The notes under the pieces: generated by a model
Told to the model about the DNA's origin: nothing
Database searches by the model: none
The model's input: only the letters and a program-made list of their open reading frames with translations
NCBI RefSeq assembly: GCF_004000925.1
Contig: NZ_BIME01000005.1
Span: forward strand, 124,001 to 188,000
Reading direction: 5' to 3'
DNA: 64,000 nucleotides
Source: Paenibacillus illinoisensis NBRC 15959
Lineage (GTDB): Bacteria > Bacillota > Bacilli > Paenibacillales > Paenibacillaceae
In this document: one piece after another, positions 8,242 through 16,204 of the stretch
Layout: the number at the start of each line of letters is the position of its first letter
Numbering within the stretch: position 1 is the stretch's first letter
Made by a program: the position numbers and the translations under genes

Positions 8242-8516
8242 AAAGAGAACGAAAGATAGATAATAACAGTTTGCATAGGGAATGAAAGTGATATTTTTAT
8301 GCCTTCTGTAGTGGAGAGGAAACTATTCTGTTTTTGGACATAGACATTACTTTAGGATTTCATTACTATATTTTGTATTTTAATTGAGGTATTGTCTGTC
8401 ACTAAATAGGGTGCACAGATACAAAGTTTAACTCTATATTACTGAACGTATACTTAGAAAGTTAGATTGGAGATATGGCTTTATTTCAGTCCTTACTAAA
8501 AAAAAGGAGGTGAACC
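8242..8516 (+). other. AT-rich gap between tail modules A and B
   Basis: No convincing gene is seen here. Base composition is clearly lower in GC than in the baseplate genes and continues the AT-rich character of the 3' end of fibre A. It is the largest gap within the tail genes other than the one after fibre B. It could hold a promoter for module B, but no pair of well-spaced -35 and -10 boxes stands out. It ends in the strong AAGGAGGTG site of the next gene. Confidence 0.4.
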
Positions 8517-8948
8517 ATGACTACAAACCAACTAACCACAGCAATCACTCACACACTCACGCAATACTTCCCAAACATCCCGATCAATCTAGCAACTGGT
8601 ACAGCAAACCCCAACCCAGATTCCAAAGGCATCACCTACCGCCTGCTATCCGCCCAACTTACTCGGGAACGTAGCGATCGTTTCGTGCAATCTCATGCTT
8701 TTGAAATTCGCTGGCTCGAAGCAGATAACATCCCAGCAACCCTGCCGGACGAGCTTTTTGAAGCACTGGAAGCGATCAATGTAGAGGGAACACCCTACCG
8801 AGCAACGGAACTGCGCTGGGAGACAGAGAACAACACACCGCGAATGCTGGTGTACTACACCATGCGAACGACCAAAGTGTCAGAGTCAGCTACGACCATG
8901 CAGCATCTGGAACAGCGACCCACCGCACTTAAAGCGGCTAACGAATAA
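8517..8948 (+). CDS. Phage tail terminator-like protein (module B)
   Basis: The 143-residue protein is the first gene of module B and has an excellent AAGGAGGTG site before its ATG. Its pattern (AITHTLTQYFPNIPINLATG ... FVQSHAFEIRWLEADNIPATLPDELFEALEAINVEGTPYRATELRWETENN) fits the DUF6838/tail terminator family found upstream of the sheath in PBSX-like loci. Such proteins cap the tube and set its end. In a tailocin this cap would close the particle where a phage would join its head. Family placement is by pattern and position. Confidence 0.62.
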   Translation: MTTNQLTTAITHTLTQYFPNIPINLATGTANPNPDSKGITYRLLSAQLTRERSDRFVQSHAFEIRWLEADNIPATLPDELFEALEAINVEGTPYRATELRWETENNTPRMLVYYTMRTTKVSESATTMQHLEQRPTALKAANE

Positions 8949-8970
8949 CAAACCAAATGAGGGGATAACC

Positions 8971-9207
8971 ATGAAAGGAATGGGAGGAGTATTAGCGATG
9001 TTTACGAAAAAGGAACCGGACTCTAAAAAACCGGAATCCCAACAGATAACCAACCAGAGATACAGCAAAGCACAGTTCGCTGAATCCAGGCAATTGAGCT
9101 GGATAGAGAAAGACATTCTGGCAGCCGTACTGCTGGAGAATGAGACATACACTATCGAAGAAGCACAGCAACATATCAAACAATTTATGAATGGGGAGGC
9201 ACAATAA
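8971..9207 (+). CDS. Small conserved tail-locus protein before the sheath
   Basis: This 78-residue protein contains YSKAQFAESRQLSWIEKDILAAVLLENETYTIEEAQQHIKQFMNG, a pattern of small proteins found just ahead of sheath genes in Firmicutes myophages; its function is unknown. Start choice is uncertain: 8971 follows GAGGGGAT, and 8998 follows GGGAGGAG. Its stop overlaps the sheath start (TAATG at 9205-9209), so translation of the two is probably coupled. Confidence 0.65.
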   Translation: MKGMGGVLAMFTKKEPDSKKPESQQITNQRYSKAQFAESRQLSWIEKDILAAVLLENETYTIEEAQQHIKQFMNGEAQ

Positions 9208-10523
9208 TGGCTGGAGGAACATGGACAACTCAAAATAAGGTACGCCCTGGCGTATATATGAATTTTGCATCAGAGGGCTCGTTACCAGGTACGGTAGGGG
9301 AGCGGGGAACGGTGGCTTTGGCGCTTCCATTGTCATGGGGACAAGCAGGTACAATGCTGACCATCCAGGCCGGTGAAGATGTACAAGCCAAATTGGGCTA
9401 TGATTGGACAGCACCTCAACTGCTGCTGATTCGAGAGGCATTGAAACGGGCACAAACATTGCTCCTATATCGTTTGAACGCAGGGACACAGGCCAAGGCC
9501 GCGCTGGGAGAACTAACGGTTACTGCCCAACACGGCGGCGTGAGAGGGAATGATCTGGCGATTGTGGTCTCAGCGAATATCAATCAGCCGAACCGGTTCG
9601 ATGTTACAACGCTGCTTTCAACTAAAGAAGTGGATAAACAAACCGTCTCAACCATTGAAGAGCTGGAATCCAACTCATATGTTACTTTCACTGGCGAAGG
9701 TGCCCTCACAACAACAGCTTCACTTCCACTAACAGGTGGATTGGACGGCACGGCAACGAACCAGGAGCATACCAATTTCCTATCCAAGCTGGAAGTACTG
9801 GATTTTAACACCGTGGGTCTGATCTCCGACGATGCTACCCTTAAATCCGTGTACTCTGCATACATCAAACGTTTGCGCGATACTGAGGGCAAGAAGGTCC
9901 AATTAGTGCTGGCAGATTATCCTGCTGCGGATCACGAAGGTGTGATTAGCGTCAAAAATGGCGTTGTGCTTGCAGACGGTACCGTTCTCTCCCCCAAACA
10001 AACGGTAGCTTGGACAGCCGGAGCAACAGCTGGGGCCAATTTGAATGAATCCCTGACCTTCCGTGCGTATGACGACGCTGTAGATGTAAATGGTCGATTG
10101 ACACACAGCGAGACAGAAGCTGCACTGCGTAATGGTGAGTTTGTCTTTACAGCGAGCAGCAACCGGGCGGTGGTAGAGCAGGATGTGAACACGTTCCGTT
10201 CGGTAACACCGGATAAAGCACGTCATTTTGCCAAAAACCGTGTTGTCCGTGTACTCGATGGCGTTGCCAACGACATGAAACGAATTTTTGAATCCTATTA
10301 CATCGGCAAAGTGAACAATAACGAAGATGGGCGCAGCCTGTTCCGCTCCCAATGTGTTACCTACCTGAAGCAGCTGCAGGACATCGGGGCCATTCAAAAC
10401 TTTGACTCCAACACAGATATCACTGTGACACCGGGAAATGAAACGGACAGTATCGTGATTGAGGTTCAGGTCCAACCTGTGGATTCCGTTGAAAAAGTAT
10501 ACATGAAAGTGAAGGTGGTTTAA
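9207..10523 (+). CDS. xkdK: Contractile tail sheath protein, XkdK-like (module B)
   Basis: The 438-residue protein begins MAGGTWTTQNKVRPGVYMNF, typical of Firmicutes sheath proteins, in which the N-terminal arm and the C-terminal strand (VDSVEKVYMKVKV) knit subunits together. It contains the middle LTHSETEAALRNGEFVFTASSNRAVVEQDVNTFRS and the late RVLDGVANDMKRIFESYYIGKVNNNEDGRSLFRS segments of the phage sheath family. It is the only sheath gene in the window. It is preceded by GGGGAGG and followed one base later by the tube gene. Confidence 0.93.
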   Translation: MAGGTWTTQNKVRPGVYMNFASEGSLPGTVGERGTVALALPLSWGQAGTMLTIQAGEDVQAKLGYDWTAPQLLLIREALKRAQTLLLYRLNAGTQAKAALGELTVTAQHGGVRGNDLAIVVSANINQPNRFDVTTLLSTKEVDKQTVSTIEELESNSYVTFTGEGALTTTASLPLTGGLDGTATNQEHTNFLSKLEVLDFNTVGLISDDATLKSVYSAYIKRLRDTEGKKVQLVLADYPAADHEGVISVKNGVVLADGTVLSPKQTVAWTAGATAGANLNESLTFRAYDDAVDVNGRLTHSETEAALRNGEFVFTASSNRAVVEQDVNTFRSVTPDKARHFAKNRVVRVLDGVANDMKRIFESYYIGKVNNNEDGRSLFRSQCVTYLKQLQDIGAIQNFDSNTDITVTPGNETDSIVIEVQVQPVDSVEKVYMKVKVV

Positions 10524-10524
10524 G

Positions 10525-10983
10525 ATGGCATTTTTGAAAGCAAGCGATACGATTTCCGGCCAGGAAGGCCGCGCATATGCAACGATTAATGGACAGACGG
10601 AAGAGATGTTCTACGTGAAGACGCTGGAAGCAACGGTGGAGAAACAAAAAGCGGAGGTCAAAACACTGGGTCGTCGCGGTGTTCAGCACAAAGCAACCGG
10701 TTGGTCCGGCTCGGGTTCTATGACAATCTTTTATACAACATCCCGTTTCCGTGAGCTGATGCTCCAGTACATGCAAAATGGTGTGGACACCTATTTCGAC
10801 ATTGAAGTGACCAACGAAGATCCTTCGTCTACCATTGGTAAACAGACCGTGACTCTTAAAGGCGTCAACCTCGACAGTGTGATCATGGCATCCCTGGATA
10901 CCGAGGCCGAGGCTTTGGAGGAAGAAGTGAGCTTTACCTTTGAAGATGTCGATATGCCTGTATCGTTTAATCTGCCGAAGTGA
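10525..10983 (+). CDS. xkdM: Tail tube protein, XkdM-like (module B)
   Basis: The 152-residue protein has the XkdM pattern: an N-terminal SGQEGRAYATINGQTEEMFYVKTLEATVEKQKAEVKTLGRRGVQHKATG and a central GSMTIFYTTSRFRELMLQYMQNG. It forms stacked hexameric rings of the inner tube driven through the target envelope. It starts one base after the sheath stop. A 229-base gap with hairpins separates it from the chaperone, as expected where a very abundant structural transcript must be reduced before minor genes. No second tube gene occurs in the window. Confidence 0.92.
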   Translation: MAFLKASDTISGQEGRAYATINGQTEEMFYVKTLEATVEKQKAEVKTLGRRGVQHKATGWSGSGSMTIFYTTSRFRELMLQYMQNGVDTYFDIEVTNEDPSSTIGKQTVTLKGVNLDSVIMASLDTEAEALEEEVSFTFEDVDMPVSFNLPK

Positions 10984-11039
10984 TTTTTGAAGTGACAAAT
11001 ATATTAGCCATAGATATATAACGAGTCCAACTTTAGCAT

Positions 11040-11187
11040 CAGGTTTATAAAAGAAACCTGTTCAACTTGCCTGTGTTACGGGCTATTTGGCGTGTCCAAA
11101 TTTGTTTGCAATCTCTCTTCGTTTGAAGAGGGGCATTACATTAACAGTACATTACACATGCTCTTCGCCGCTTCTTGCGGCGGGGAG
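11040..11187 (+). promoter_or_regulatory. Two hairpins between tube and chaperone B
   Basis: CAGGTTT (11040-11046) pairs with AAACCTG (11054-11060). Further on, CTCTTCGCCGC (11161-11171) pairs with GCGGCGGGGAG (11177-11187) around a TTCTT loop; the stem is 11 bp, including two G-U pairs. Neither is followed by a T-run, so these are not plain terminators. They lie after the most abundant structural genes and could reduce read-through or protect the upstream 3' end; that role is inference. Confidence 0.5.
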
Positions 11188-11212
11188 CCTAACTTTAGAG
11201 GAGGAATGGACA

Positions 11213-11635
11213 ATGAGTGGATTAAGTATGTTTTTTGCGCAAAATGCAGCGGCGGATACAACAGAGGAGTTTATCGTATCTCCCCGTTTCAAGGATGAGA
11301 AGGGTGAACCGGTTGCCTGGAAACTGCGCAGCATGACCGAAGACGAGAACCAGGAATGTCGAAAAGCTGCTACTCGTAAAATCAAGGGCAAGAACGGTGT
11401 TTACACACCCGACATTGATGCGAATGATTATATGGCTCGCCTGATGAGCGCCAGCGTGGTCTATCCTGATTTAAAAAATGCAGAGCTTCAGCGTTCATAT
11501 GGCGTGATGGGGGCGGAATCGCTTTTGCGGAAAATGCTGCTGCCTGGGGAATTTGCCGCACTCGGCGAACAGGTCCAGAAGCTCAACGGCTTCAATCAGG
11601 ACATGAACGAACTGGTGGATGACGTAAAAAACTAA
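11213..11635 (+). CDS. xkdN: Tail assembly chaperone, XkdN-like (module B, short form)
   Basis: The 140-residue protein matches the XkdN family (EEFIVSPRFKDEKGEPVAWKLRSMTEDENQECRKAATR, then SASVVYPDLKNAELQRSYGVMGAESLLRKMLLPGEFAALGEQVQKLNGF). The ATG at 11213 follows AGAGGAGGAA at 11197-11206; earlier in-frame codons lie across the upstream hairpin and lack a binding site. It ends GTA AAA AAC TAA, the same slippery arrangement as module A. Confidence 0.88.
   Translation: MSGLSMFFAQNAAADTTEEFIVSPRFKDEKGEPVAWKLRSMTEDENQECRKAATRKIKGKNGVYTPDIDANDYMARLMSASVVYPDLKNAELQRSYGVMGAESLLRKMLLPGEFAALGEQVQKLNGFNQDMNELVDDVKN
11626..11632 (+). promoter_or_regulatory. -1 ribosomal frameshift site A_AAA_AAC (module B)
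   Basis: The heptamer A_AAA_AAC is in register with chaperone B and is followed directly by the TAA at 11633-11635. The -1 frame is open for 60 codons. The heptamer, its register and its spacing to the stop are the same as in module A although the surrounding sequence differs, which points to selection rather than chance. Confidence 0.85.
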
Positions 11636-11814
11636 TTAAAGAGGGCGATTCGGAAGCCAATCTGGCTTATTACGCTCTCCATGAATTGAACATCCTCCCA
11701 CATGAGCTGATGGCATTCTCTATACGTGAACGTGCGGCTATATATGCCATGATCTCCATCCGGGTGGAGGAAGAGAAGAAAGAGCGGTCCAAAAACCGTG
11801 CAAGGAAGAAATAA
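11632..11814 (+). CDS. -1 frame extension of tail assembly chaperone (GT-like C-terminus, module B)
   Basis: The -1 frame gives 60 residues ending at TAA 11812-11814. It contains EANLAYYALHELNILPHELMAFSIRERAAIYAMISIRVEEEKKE. The pattern of a helix, then LPHEL, then a second helix with a Lys/Arg-rich end is typical of the T part of phage G/GT chaperones. It has no start codon or ribosome binding site of its own near the beginning. The fusion product would be about 199 residues. It stops 22 bases before the tape measure start. Confidence 0.82.
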   Translation, partial: LIKEGDSEANLAYYALHELNILPHELMAFSIRERAAIYAMISIRVEEEKKERSKNRARKK

Positions 11815-11836
11815 AGGGGAAAGGAGGGAGAAATGA

Positions 11837-13810
11837 ATGTATGCCATGTTTGCAAGATTATATCTGATGTCAAACAAAATGGTTCAGCAATTTCAGAATC
11901 TGCCTGTAGTGATCAACTCGGTTTTTAATCCTGGAAATCTGAGCAGAATTCAGCTTGCAGGTAACCTACTGCGAGGTGTCTCAGAAGAACAGGCTAAAGT
12001 AAATGCCTCATTTGCGGAAGGTGCTCAGAGGGTGAAAGCTTGGATCGGTATGATCAAGTCAGCAGGGCAAACCGTCCTTGTTCCAGCGGCGCAGGAAGAG
12101 GATTTGAAGCAACGTTATATGGCTGCTACTGGTGATGATGCTCAAGGAGAGACGATATTTAATCGGTATCGGGCAGAAGCTTTTAGGAGTGGACAAAATG
12201 TCACTGACGCTCTGAAGGGAGCATTATCATTCATCCCGTACGCCCAGAATACGGATCAAGTTGATCAACTAAGAGATATGACTAAACGATTAAGCATGCT
12301 TTCTCCAGATGGGAAAAGTGTTTCGGATGCATCCAGTGCACTAGTAGCTGCGATGAACGGAAATAACGGTGAACTTGCCAAGTCCTTCAACCTTCCTGCT
12401 GAAGTGCTGAATGGAGCTGGCTTACAGAAAAATATTGAAGCATCGGATTTGGATGGGTTTATCCAAAAACTTGATGTTATTCTGCAAAAACAAGGCTATA
12501 CCCAGCAGGCTTTTGATACCATGTTAGACTCACCACTGCAGAAGTGGAATGCACTCGTGAATCAGTTCAATGGGGTACTGGGTCAGGTTGGGCAGGCGGC
12601 ACTTGTTGCCTTAACTCCTTTACTGGATCGTTTAAACGAAGCATTTGCGAATGGAGAGTTTACCGTCATTATTGATTGGATTAGCAACGCTTTTACGATA
12701 GCAGCAAATGCACTGACGATGTTGGTAGATGGGATATTATTTTTAGCAGGTGTGATACAACAAAACTGGGATATTATACAGCCTATACTAATGGCTCTCG
12801 CTATCGTTGTTCTGGCTCTTGTTATTGCGCAAGTTTACAGTCTCGTGGCTGCGTGGTTGCTGCTTAATTGGCCTATCCTTCTGGCAATAGCGGCAATTGC
12901 AGCAATTATTGGCATTCTGAATCTGATGGGGATATCAGGTACGGAGATATTGGGAGCGATTATTGGTACATTTATGATGTTAGCTGAAAGAGTCAGGGTG
13001 GTTGTTGCAACAATATGGAACCTCTTTGCTATATTAGGAGATTTTATAGCTAATTTATTCAATGATCCTGTCTATGCAATCCAAAAGCTATTCTATGATT
13101 TGGGCATGTTCATTTTGCAGATCTTCTATAATGTGATGTTAGGTATAGAGGATTTTCTTAATAAAGCTGTAGGTGCAATAGGGAGTGTTGTCTCCTTTAT
13201 CAATAAAACTTTTGGTATGAACTTGACCGTGATGTCCGAATCGGATATCAAAATTGGCAGTAATACTGCCAAGGAATGGATGGATACGCTAGAGTCATGG
13301 GAACCGCAAAGTGATAAAAACGTATTCCATTCAATGAGGATGGATGGCCAGTACAATCCTGATGCGTATGGAAAAGGACCCGAGATGGCGGAGAAGTTAC
13401 TTTCGGGTTTTTCAACGGGTTCAAAAGCAGATTCCAAAGAAACAAGTTTACCTGGTAATTTTGGCGGCTTTACACCCAAAACCCCTTCCATGCCAACCAT
13501 TCCAACTGCACCCGCTCCGGCAATGGTCCCTAATAACAATATGAGTAACATTAACAAAATCAACAATATCGGACAGGTCGATAAAATTGGTGACGTGGAT
13601 GGCACGGTGGATGTAACAAGTGAAGATCTGAAACTGATGCGTGAGCTTGCAGAGATGCAGGCTATTCAGCGATTTGTCAGTTTGACACCAACTGTTCAGG
13701 TCACCACCGGAGATATCAACAGCGGACATGACGTTGACAGCATCATCAGCAAAATCACCGATGGACTGAATAGTCAGATCGTCTCCAGTGCCCAGGGGGT
13801 GTATGGATAA
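11837..13810 (+). CDS. xkdO: Tail tape measure protein, XkdO-like (module B)
   Basis: The 657-residue protein follows AAGGAGGG (11821-11828) by eight bases. The N-terminal part is helical and resembles tape measure heads (LDSPLQKWNALVNQFNGVLGQVGQAALVALTPLLDRLNEAF). Residues about 285-407 are very hydrophobic with several potential membrane segments (ILMALAIVVLALVIAQVYSL, ILLAIAAIAAIIGILNLMGI), as in tape measures that insert into the target membrane. A Pro/Asn-rich linker follows. The length predicts a tail near 98 nm by the 1.5 angstrom rule, close to module A. Confidence 0.88.
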   Translation: MYAMFARLYLMSNKMVQQFQNLPVVINSVFNPGNLSRIQLAGNLLRGVSEEQAKVNASFAEGAQRVKAWIGMIKSAGQTVLVPAAQEEDLKQRYMAATGDDAQGETIFNRYRAEAFRSGQNVTDALKGALSFIPYAQNTDQVDQLRDMTKRLSMLSPDGKSVSDASSALVAAMNGNNGELAKSFNLPAEVLNGAGLQKNIEASDLDGFIQKLDVILQKQGYTQQAFDTMLDSPLQKWNALVNQFNGVLGQVGQAALVALTPLLDRLNEAFANGEFTVIIDWISNAFTIAANALTMLVDGILFLAGVIQQNWDIIQPILMALAIVVLALVIAQVYSLVAAWLLLNWPILLAIAAIAAIIGILNLMGISGTEILGAIIGTFMMLAERVRVVVATIWNLFAILGDFIANLFNDPVYAIQKLFYDLGMFILQIFYNVMLGIEDFLNKAVGAIGSVVSFINKTFGMNLTVMSESDIKIGSNTAKEWMDTLESWEPQSDKNVFHSMRMDGQYNPDAYGKGPEMAEKLLSGFSTGSKADSKETSLPGNFGGFTPKTPSMPTIPTAPAPAMVPNNNMSNINKINNIGQVDKIGDVDGTVDVTSEDLKLMRELAEMQAIQRFVSLTPTVQVTTGDINSGHDVDSIISKITDGLNSQIVSSAQGVYG

Positions 13811-14506
13811 GTGGAATATTATATTCAACTAAGCTTTAATAACCGCTCTGAATACATGTTTTTCCCGGTGACACCAGAGAGCATTGAGTTTTCGGATTCG
13901 GGAGACGGTAGTACGTTTAACGTGAGCGCTTTGGGTGAAATTAACGTGATTAAGTCGCCGAAGCTGCGCGAGGTCAGTTTCAGCGGGATATTTCCGGCGG
14001 ACTACAGTCCGTATCATCTGAATTACGATGCAAGTCATCCGGCAGTACAGAAGGAATATTACCGTGATCCGTATGAATATGTGAAAAAGATCATCCGTTG
14101 GATGCAGACGGGCAGACCCGTCAGACTTTTCTTTTCCAGTGCAAGGTACACGATTAACATGGCAGTTTCCATTGAGAGCTTCGACTGGAAGGAGACAGCG
14201 GGTACGGTGGGGGATATCCAGTATGATATCAAGCTGAAGCAGTTCATTTTCTATGCCGCCAAAAAAGTAGTGCCACTCAAGGACAGCAAAGATACGGCTG
14301 CTTCGAAAACAAAAACTAAAGCCTCCCGGCCCAATGAAAAAATCCAGCCCAAGACCGTTACGCTCAAAGCTGGAGACTCCTTGTGGTCTGTTGCCAAAGC
14401 CCATCTTGGAGAAGGATCTCGCTGGAAAGAGCTGCAGAAGCTGAACGGCATCAAGGATGCACAACTGAAGAAGCTTCCCATCGGTCTGGTGATCAAGCTA
14501 CCGTGA
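13811..14506 (+). CDS. xkdP: LysM-containing tail/baseplate protein, XkdP-like (module B)
   Basis: The 231-residue protein starts at a GTG directly after the tape measure stop, with AGGGGGTG upstream. The N-terminal domain (MFFPVTPESIEFSDSGDGSTFNVSALGEINVIKSPKLREVSFSGIFPADY) parallels the module A copy. The C-terminal LysM domain at about residues 182-231 reads TVTLKAGDSLWSVAKAHLGEG ... LPIGLVIKLP. A lysine-rich linker joins the two. Confidence 0.9.
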   Translation: MEYYIQLSFNNRSEYMFFPVTPESIEFSDSGDGSTFNVSALGEINVIKSPKLREVSFSGIFPADYSPYHLNYDASHPAVQKEYYRDPYEYVKKIIRWMQTGRPVRLFFSSARYTINMAVSIESFDWKETAGTVGDIQYDIKLKQFIFYAAKKVVPLKDSKDTAASKTKTKASRPNEKIQPKTVTLKAGDSLWSVAKAHLGEGSRWKELQKLNGIKDAQLKKLPIGLVIKLP

Positions 14507-14519
14507 AAGGAGAGGGAAC

Positions 14520-15530
14520 ATGCAGCAGCAGATCAGTTTGGATAACAAGCAGGGCAAGTTGAAGGAGCAATTATGGCTGGATGATAAGCTGGGCAACATC
14601 TGGGATATTAGTGAGATTGCCGGCGAAATTACCTACAAAACCTCCCGCATTGGTAAGCCATCCTCTCTGGAATTCACGTTGATCAAGGGGAGTTTATTCC
14701 AGAATTCGAAGTTCACATATGAGAATGGATACGTCGTAAAGTATGTCAGTAACGAAGTGGGGATATTTTTCGGGTATATCTTCTCGGTGGACAGCGGCAA
14801 GGACGAAAGTGTCAAAATCAAAGCCTACGACCAGACTCGCTATCTGACCGCGAACCAGACGTACCAGTTCGTTAACGCAACCGCTGCGGATGTGATCAGA
14901 CGAATTGCAACTGACTTTCAGTTGAAGATCGGGGATCTGATTCAGCCTAAATATGTCATTCCGCGTATGTTATTTGATAACAAGAAGCTTATCGACATGA
15001 TCTGTGAGACATTGGACAGGACGCTGATTTATGGCGGCAAAAACTATATCTTTTACGACGACTTCGGCAAGCTTGTGCTTCGGGATGTGGAAGAGATGCC
15101 TTACGGCTTTGTTATTGGGGATAACAGTCTGCTTACGGATTATAGCTATACCCGGTCGATTGACGACCAGACGTATAACAAGATCAAGCTGTATCGGGAC
15201 AACAAGGATACGGGAAAAAGAGAAACGTTCGTCCATCAGGACTCAGGCAGCATCCGTCAATGGGGGCTGCTTTTTTTGTACCAAAAAGCGGACGATGGCC
15301 TGAATGAAGGCCAGATCGATGCCATGCTGAAAACCCTGATGACGCTGCGTAACCGAGAGACTCAGTCATTGAAAGTGGATGCGTTAGGCGATTTCAAAGT
15401 CAGGGCAGGCAGTTATGTCAATATTCAGATTGAGGAACTGAAGATCAATCAATATTTTCTGGTAGACGAATGTACACACAAGGTACAGGGAGGCGTGCAC
15501 ACAATGTCGCTGGATTTGAAGGTGGTGTAA
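14520..15530 (+). CDS. xkdQ: Baseplate hub protein, XkdQ / gpD-like (module B)
   Basis: The 336-residue protein has the XkdQ family layout: GNIWDISEIAGEITYKTSRIGKPSSLEFTL at the N-terminus, IKAYDQTRYLTANQTYQF in the middle, and a C-terminal LGDFKVRAGSYVNIQIEELKINQYFLVDECTHK. It is the hub that carries the spike. AAAGGAGAGG lies upstream of its ATG. It is clearly diverged from the module A copy, which is about the same length. Confidence 0.87.
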   Translation: MQQQISLDNKQGKLKEQLWLDDKLGNIWDISEIAGEITYKTSRIGKPSSLEFTLIKGSLFQNSKFTYENGYVVKYVSNEVGIFFGYIFSVDSGKDESVKIKAYDQTRYLTANQTYQFVNATAADVIRRIATDFQLKIGDLIQPKYVIPRMLFDNKKLIDMICETLDRTLIYGGKNYIFYDDFGKLVLRDVEEMPYGFVIGDNSLLTDYSYTRSIDDQTYNKIKLYRDNKDTGKRETFVHQDSGSIRQWGLLFLYQKADDGLNEGQIDAMLKTLMTLRNRETQSLKVDALGDFKVRAGSYVNIQIEELKINQYFLVDECTHKVQGGVHTMSLDLKVV

Positions 15531-15536
15531 CAATTC

Positions 15537-15794
15537 ATGATGCTGGATGTAATTAAAAAGGCGGCAGTAGCCGCCGTAGATGCCAAAGTCCCAGTTCAGG
15601 TCATGTACGGAACAGTGGCGAAGACAGAGCCCTTCGAGATTACCGTTGAACAACGGCTGACCTTGGCTGAGCCTTTTCTGGTGATGCTGGAATCCGCAGC
15701 AAGAAAAAATTGGACTGTGGGTGACCACGTCCTGCTGCTCCGGGTGCAAGGTGGGGACAGCTTTGTTGTGCTGGATCGGTTGGTGAAGACATGA
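15537..15794 (+). CDS. xkdR: DUF2577 baseplate protein, XkdR-like (module B)
   Basis: The 85-residue protein contains the family core (PVQVMYGTVAKTEPFEITVEQRLTLAEPFLVML, then WTVGDHVLLLRVQGGDSFVVLDRLV), a small OB-like barrel expected near the spike. The ATG at 15537 or 15540 could be used. Its stop overlaps the next start as ATGA. It is 51 residues shorter than the module A version. Confidence 0.85.
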   Translation: MMLDVIKKAAVAAVDAKVPVQVMYGTVAKTEPFEITVEQRLTLAEPFLVMLESAARKNWTVGDHVLLLRVQGGDSFVVLDRLVKT

Positions 15795-16204
15795 TTCCAC
15801 AAGGTGCACAAATGAGTGCAGAAGAACAGGAAGAACCGGCTGTTGTTCCAAGCCTGACGTATGTTCTGCAGCCTTCTGGGCAGCGAATCGGAAGGCTGCA
15901 GCTGGATGGAAAAGAGGCGGTGAAACAAGCCGTGTACAAGGCATTGTCCACTCGGCGCTATGAGCATCTAATCTACTCATCGGATTACGGCATGGAATGG
16001 TCCTGGGAGGGAATGGCCGGACGATCCATGGTGGAATCCGAGCTGGAGCGCTGGATTGTGGAGGCTTTGCTTCCGGATGATCGCATTTCAGATGTAACGG
16101 AGTTTGATTTTGTTCATGAGGCGGATGGGGTGCGGGTGTCTTTTACCGTGGAAACCAATTTTGGCTCTTTCAGGGGAGAAACGGAGGTGAACATGAATGG
16201 TTGA
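15791..16204 (+). CDS. xkdS: DUF2634 sheath-initiator-like protein, XkdS (module B)
   Basis: The 137-residue protein contains ALSTRRYEHLIYSSDYGMEWSWEGMAGRSMVESELERWIVEALLPDDRISDVTEF, the DUF2634 signature also seen in module A. The ATG at 15791 overlaps the previous stop; a second ATG at 15812 is possible. The gene is coupled to baseplate J by overlap. Confidence 0.87.
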   Translation: MIPQGAQMSAEEQEEPAVVPSLTYVLQPSGQRIGRLQLDGKEAVKQAVYKALSTRRYEHLIYSSDYGMEWSWEGMAGRSMVESELERWIVEALLPDDRISDVTEFDFVHEADGVRVSFTVETNFGSFRGETEVNMNG

